From: Bacteroides sp. 43_108
GTDB lineage: Bacteria; Bacteroidota; Bacteroidia; Bacteroidales; Bacteroidaceae
DNA: 64,000 bases
NCBI GenBank assembly: GCA_001915545.1
Contig: MNQS01000001.1
Location: 53,024 to 117,023 of the forward strand
Direction: 5' to 3'
Program-made: the position numbers and the translations under genes
In this document: positions 62,939-64,000 of the stretch, piece by piece
Layout of the letters: the number at the start of each line of letters is the position of its first letter
Numbering within the stretch: position 1 is the first letter of the stretch
The notes under the pieces: generated by a model
What the model saw: the letters and a program-made list of their open reading frames with translations, nothing else
Told to the model about the DNA's origin: nothing
The model's database searches: none

Positions 62939-63013
62939 GGTCCCTTCGTCTATCGGTTAGGACGAGAGATTTTCATTCTCTAAAGAGGAGTTCGACTCTC
63001 CTAGGGACTACCA
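62939..63013 (+). tRNA. tRNA-Glu (anticodon UUC)
   Basis: 75 nt with encoded CCA. Acceptor arm GGTCCCT pairs with AGGGACT (first pair G-U). D-loop CTATCGGTTAGG, anticodon arm AGAGA-TTTTCAT-TCTCT with anticodon TTC, T-arm with GAGTTCGACTC. It lies 40 nt before rpsT, on the same transcript. Confidence 0.95.
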
Positions 63014-63053
63014 TTTCAAACAATCAGATAATAAATGTAAGAAATAAAGGAAA

Positions 63054-63308
63054 ATGGCAAATCACAAATCAGCTATCAAGCGCATACGTCAGGCTGAAAA
63101 GAGAAGACTGCACAACCGCTACTACGCTAAGACAATGCGTAACGCGTTGCGTAAGCTTCGTGCCTCTAAGAGCAAAGAAGAGGCAACAGAGATGTACCCT
63201 AAAGTTCAGAAGATGCTGGACAAATTAGCTAAGACTAATATCATTCATTGGAAGAAGGCTGCTAATCTCAAGTCTAACGCAATGAAGTACATCGCAAAAC
63301 TTGCATAA
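63054..63308 (+). CDS. rpsT: 30S ribosomal protein S20
   Basis: 84 residues, starting [18 protein letters not shown] and rich in Lys/Arg; the AMKYIAKLA end is typical. It binds 16S rRNA early in small-subunit assembly. It shares the promoter at 62857 with tRNA-Glu, so processing of the tRNA would release the rpsT message. Terminator at 63342. Confidence 0.98.
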   Translation: MANHKSAIKRIRQAEKRRLHNRYYAKTMRNALRKLRASKSKEEATEMYPKVQKMLDKLAKTNIIHWKKAANLKSNAMKYIAKLA

Positions 63309-63341
63309 ACAAATTTTACTCAGTCATAGCAGAGGAAGCGC

Positions 63342-63374
63342 AGCGAATCATCAAAAGATGGTTCGCTTTTTTTG
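63342..63374 (+). terminator. rpsT terminator
   Basis: AGCGAA-TCATC / GATGG-TTCGCT stem with loop AAAA and TTTTTTT tail. The remaining 250 bp to tRNA-Pro show no gene I can support. Confidence 0.85.
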
Positions 63375-63624
63375 TTTATATTCTCCAAAGAACAATTCAA
63401 TAAAACCCAAGGGGCTGGTACACTAGCAGAATATCCTGTTAAAAACAGGCTTATACTCCACTCTTCATCAAACACTCTTTTATCTGCAAATACGTTTTGT
63501 AAATATCGAATAATTACAAAACCACATCGGACACTCTGCAAGTGCTATATAAATTCAACAGAACAGAATCGCAAGCATTCATTTCTATATATAGCCAACA
63601 ATTAGAATGCATATTCCATAATAC

Positions 63625-63656
63625 AAAAAAACGGCAGACATCTATGATGTCTGCCG
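63625..63656 (-). terminator. tRNA-Pro terminator
   Basis: Read leftward: perfect 11-bp stem CGGCAGACATC / GATGTCTGCCG with a 3-nt loop, then TTTTTTT. Confidence 0.85.
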
Positions 63657-63662
63657 GCATTG

Positions 63663-63735
63663 TCGGAAAGAGGCGACTCGAACGCCCGACCCCTACGTCC
63701 CGAACGTAGTGCGCTACCAACTGCGCTACTTTCCG
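63663..63735 (-). tRNA. tRNA-Pro (anticodon CGG)
   Basis: 73 nt without encoded CCA. Acceptor CGGAAAG / CTTTCCG, D-arm GCGC-AGTTGGTA-GCGC, anticodon arm CTACG-TTCGGGA-CGTAG with anticodon CGG, T-arm with GGCG-TTCGAGT-CGCC. Confidence 0.95.
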
Positions 63736-63746
63736 TTTTGCGAGTG

Positions 63747-63754
63747 CAAAGGTA
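63747..63754 (-). promoter_or_regulatory. tRNA-Pro promoter, -7 element
   Basis: TACCTTTG on the minus strand, 12 nt upstream of the tRNA 5' end; no good -33 element. Confidence 0.55.
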
Positions 63755-63931
63755 TGAATTTTTTCATTACGTTGTTAGCAAGTGATTTGATTTTATTACA
63801 AAAAATTGTTTTACATAACCTGGGGTCTCTATGCCATCATGATGTCAAATCCACAAAATAATGATCTTTATATCGAATTTTGAAAGAAGTTTTACAGAAA
63901 CGCTACAGTCAAGTTAGAAGTGCAACTTCTC

Positions 63932-63984
63932 CACCTCCCTCCTCCGCCCTTGGAGCGTAGCGGAAAGGGCGGAGGAGGGAGGTG
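63932..63984. repeat. 19-bp perfect inverted repeat at the window edge
   Basis: The arms 63932-63950 and 63966-63984 are exact inverted copies, purine/pyrimidine biased (CACCTCCCTCCTCCGCCC-type), with a 15-nt loop. GC content is far above the surroundings. No T-tract follows. It could be one end of a small mobile palindrome or repeat element that continues past the window. Confidence 0.6.
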
Positions 63985-64000
63985 CAAGCTCGGCTTCGGG

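Overview
The window is a stretch of a Bacteroidales chromosome (Bacteroides/Prevotella-like; genus not resolvable by eye). Evidence: promoter elements of the Bacteroidota type (TTTG, a gap of 19-21, then TAnnTTTG) in front of many genes; the arginine cluster argR-GNAT-argG-argC-argD; glycine-lipid genes glsB/glsA; gldH; families that are mainly Bacteroidota (PCMD, calycin-like, DUF4292, PorT-like barrels); and lipoproteins with acidic residues after the lipobox Cys. Most of it is housekeeping core genome with short gaps and clear hairpin terminators.

Layout. 1-6.6 kb is the accessory part: the end of a MaoC-type dehydratase, a tyrosine recombinase, and a 1180-residue coiled-coil surface lipoprotein, then a lipocalin-like lipoprotein. 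Between recombinase and lipoprotein gene lie two inverted 15-bp sites enclosing about 345 bp that carries a near-consensus promoter pointing away from the lipoprotein gene. I read this as an invertible promoter caught in the OFF orientation. 6.9-11.6 kb is the arginine operon with ArgR-box-like sites over its promoter. 11.8-15.8 kb is metF-holB-ricT-gldH. 15.9-22.5 kb (minus strand) is the cell-shape operon purH(single domain)-mreB-mreC-mreD-mrdA-rodA. 22.7-31.2 kb carries rplS with a structured leader, a DUF4250 microgene, an ArgE-like M20 hydrolase, prfB, a CYTH protein, an ECF sigma factor, VanZ, an NSS transporter, an HhH protein and a HAD hydrolase. 31.3-40.8 kb is minus strand: gyrB, xpt-pbuX, a small GNAT, and an antiporter-tcdA-lolD-like-cvfB-like operon. 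41-45.6 kb: asd, CotH-like and DUF1593 proteins. 45.8-53.6 kb: glyS-FKBP, a TonB-domain protein, and dut-TPR-DUF4292-EnvC-like. 53.8-57 kb: a frameshifted dGTPase and glsA-glsB. 57.2-61.7 kb: a four-gene cell-surface operon. 61.9-64 kb: recO, tRNA-Glu with rpsT, tRNA-Pro, and a strong palindrome at the window edge.

Two signals stand out beyond the gene list. First, the promoter switch: the left recombination site also forms a hairpin plus T-tract terminator for the OFF-oriented promoter, and inversion would change the C terminus of the recombinase itself. Second, four intergenic loci (about 0.55, 23.5, 36.0 and 61.9 kb) carry arrays with a GAGCGCTC-like palindromic core repeating at exactly 22 bp; I do not recognise this family. 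Also notable are a PurH lacking its transformylase domain and a one-base frameshift in dgt.

All calls are from reading the sequence and remembered family features; no database search was run.
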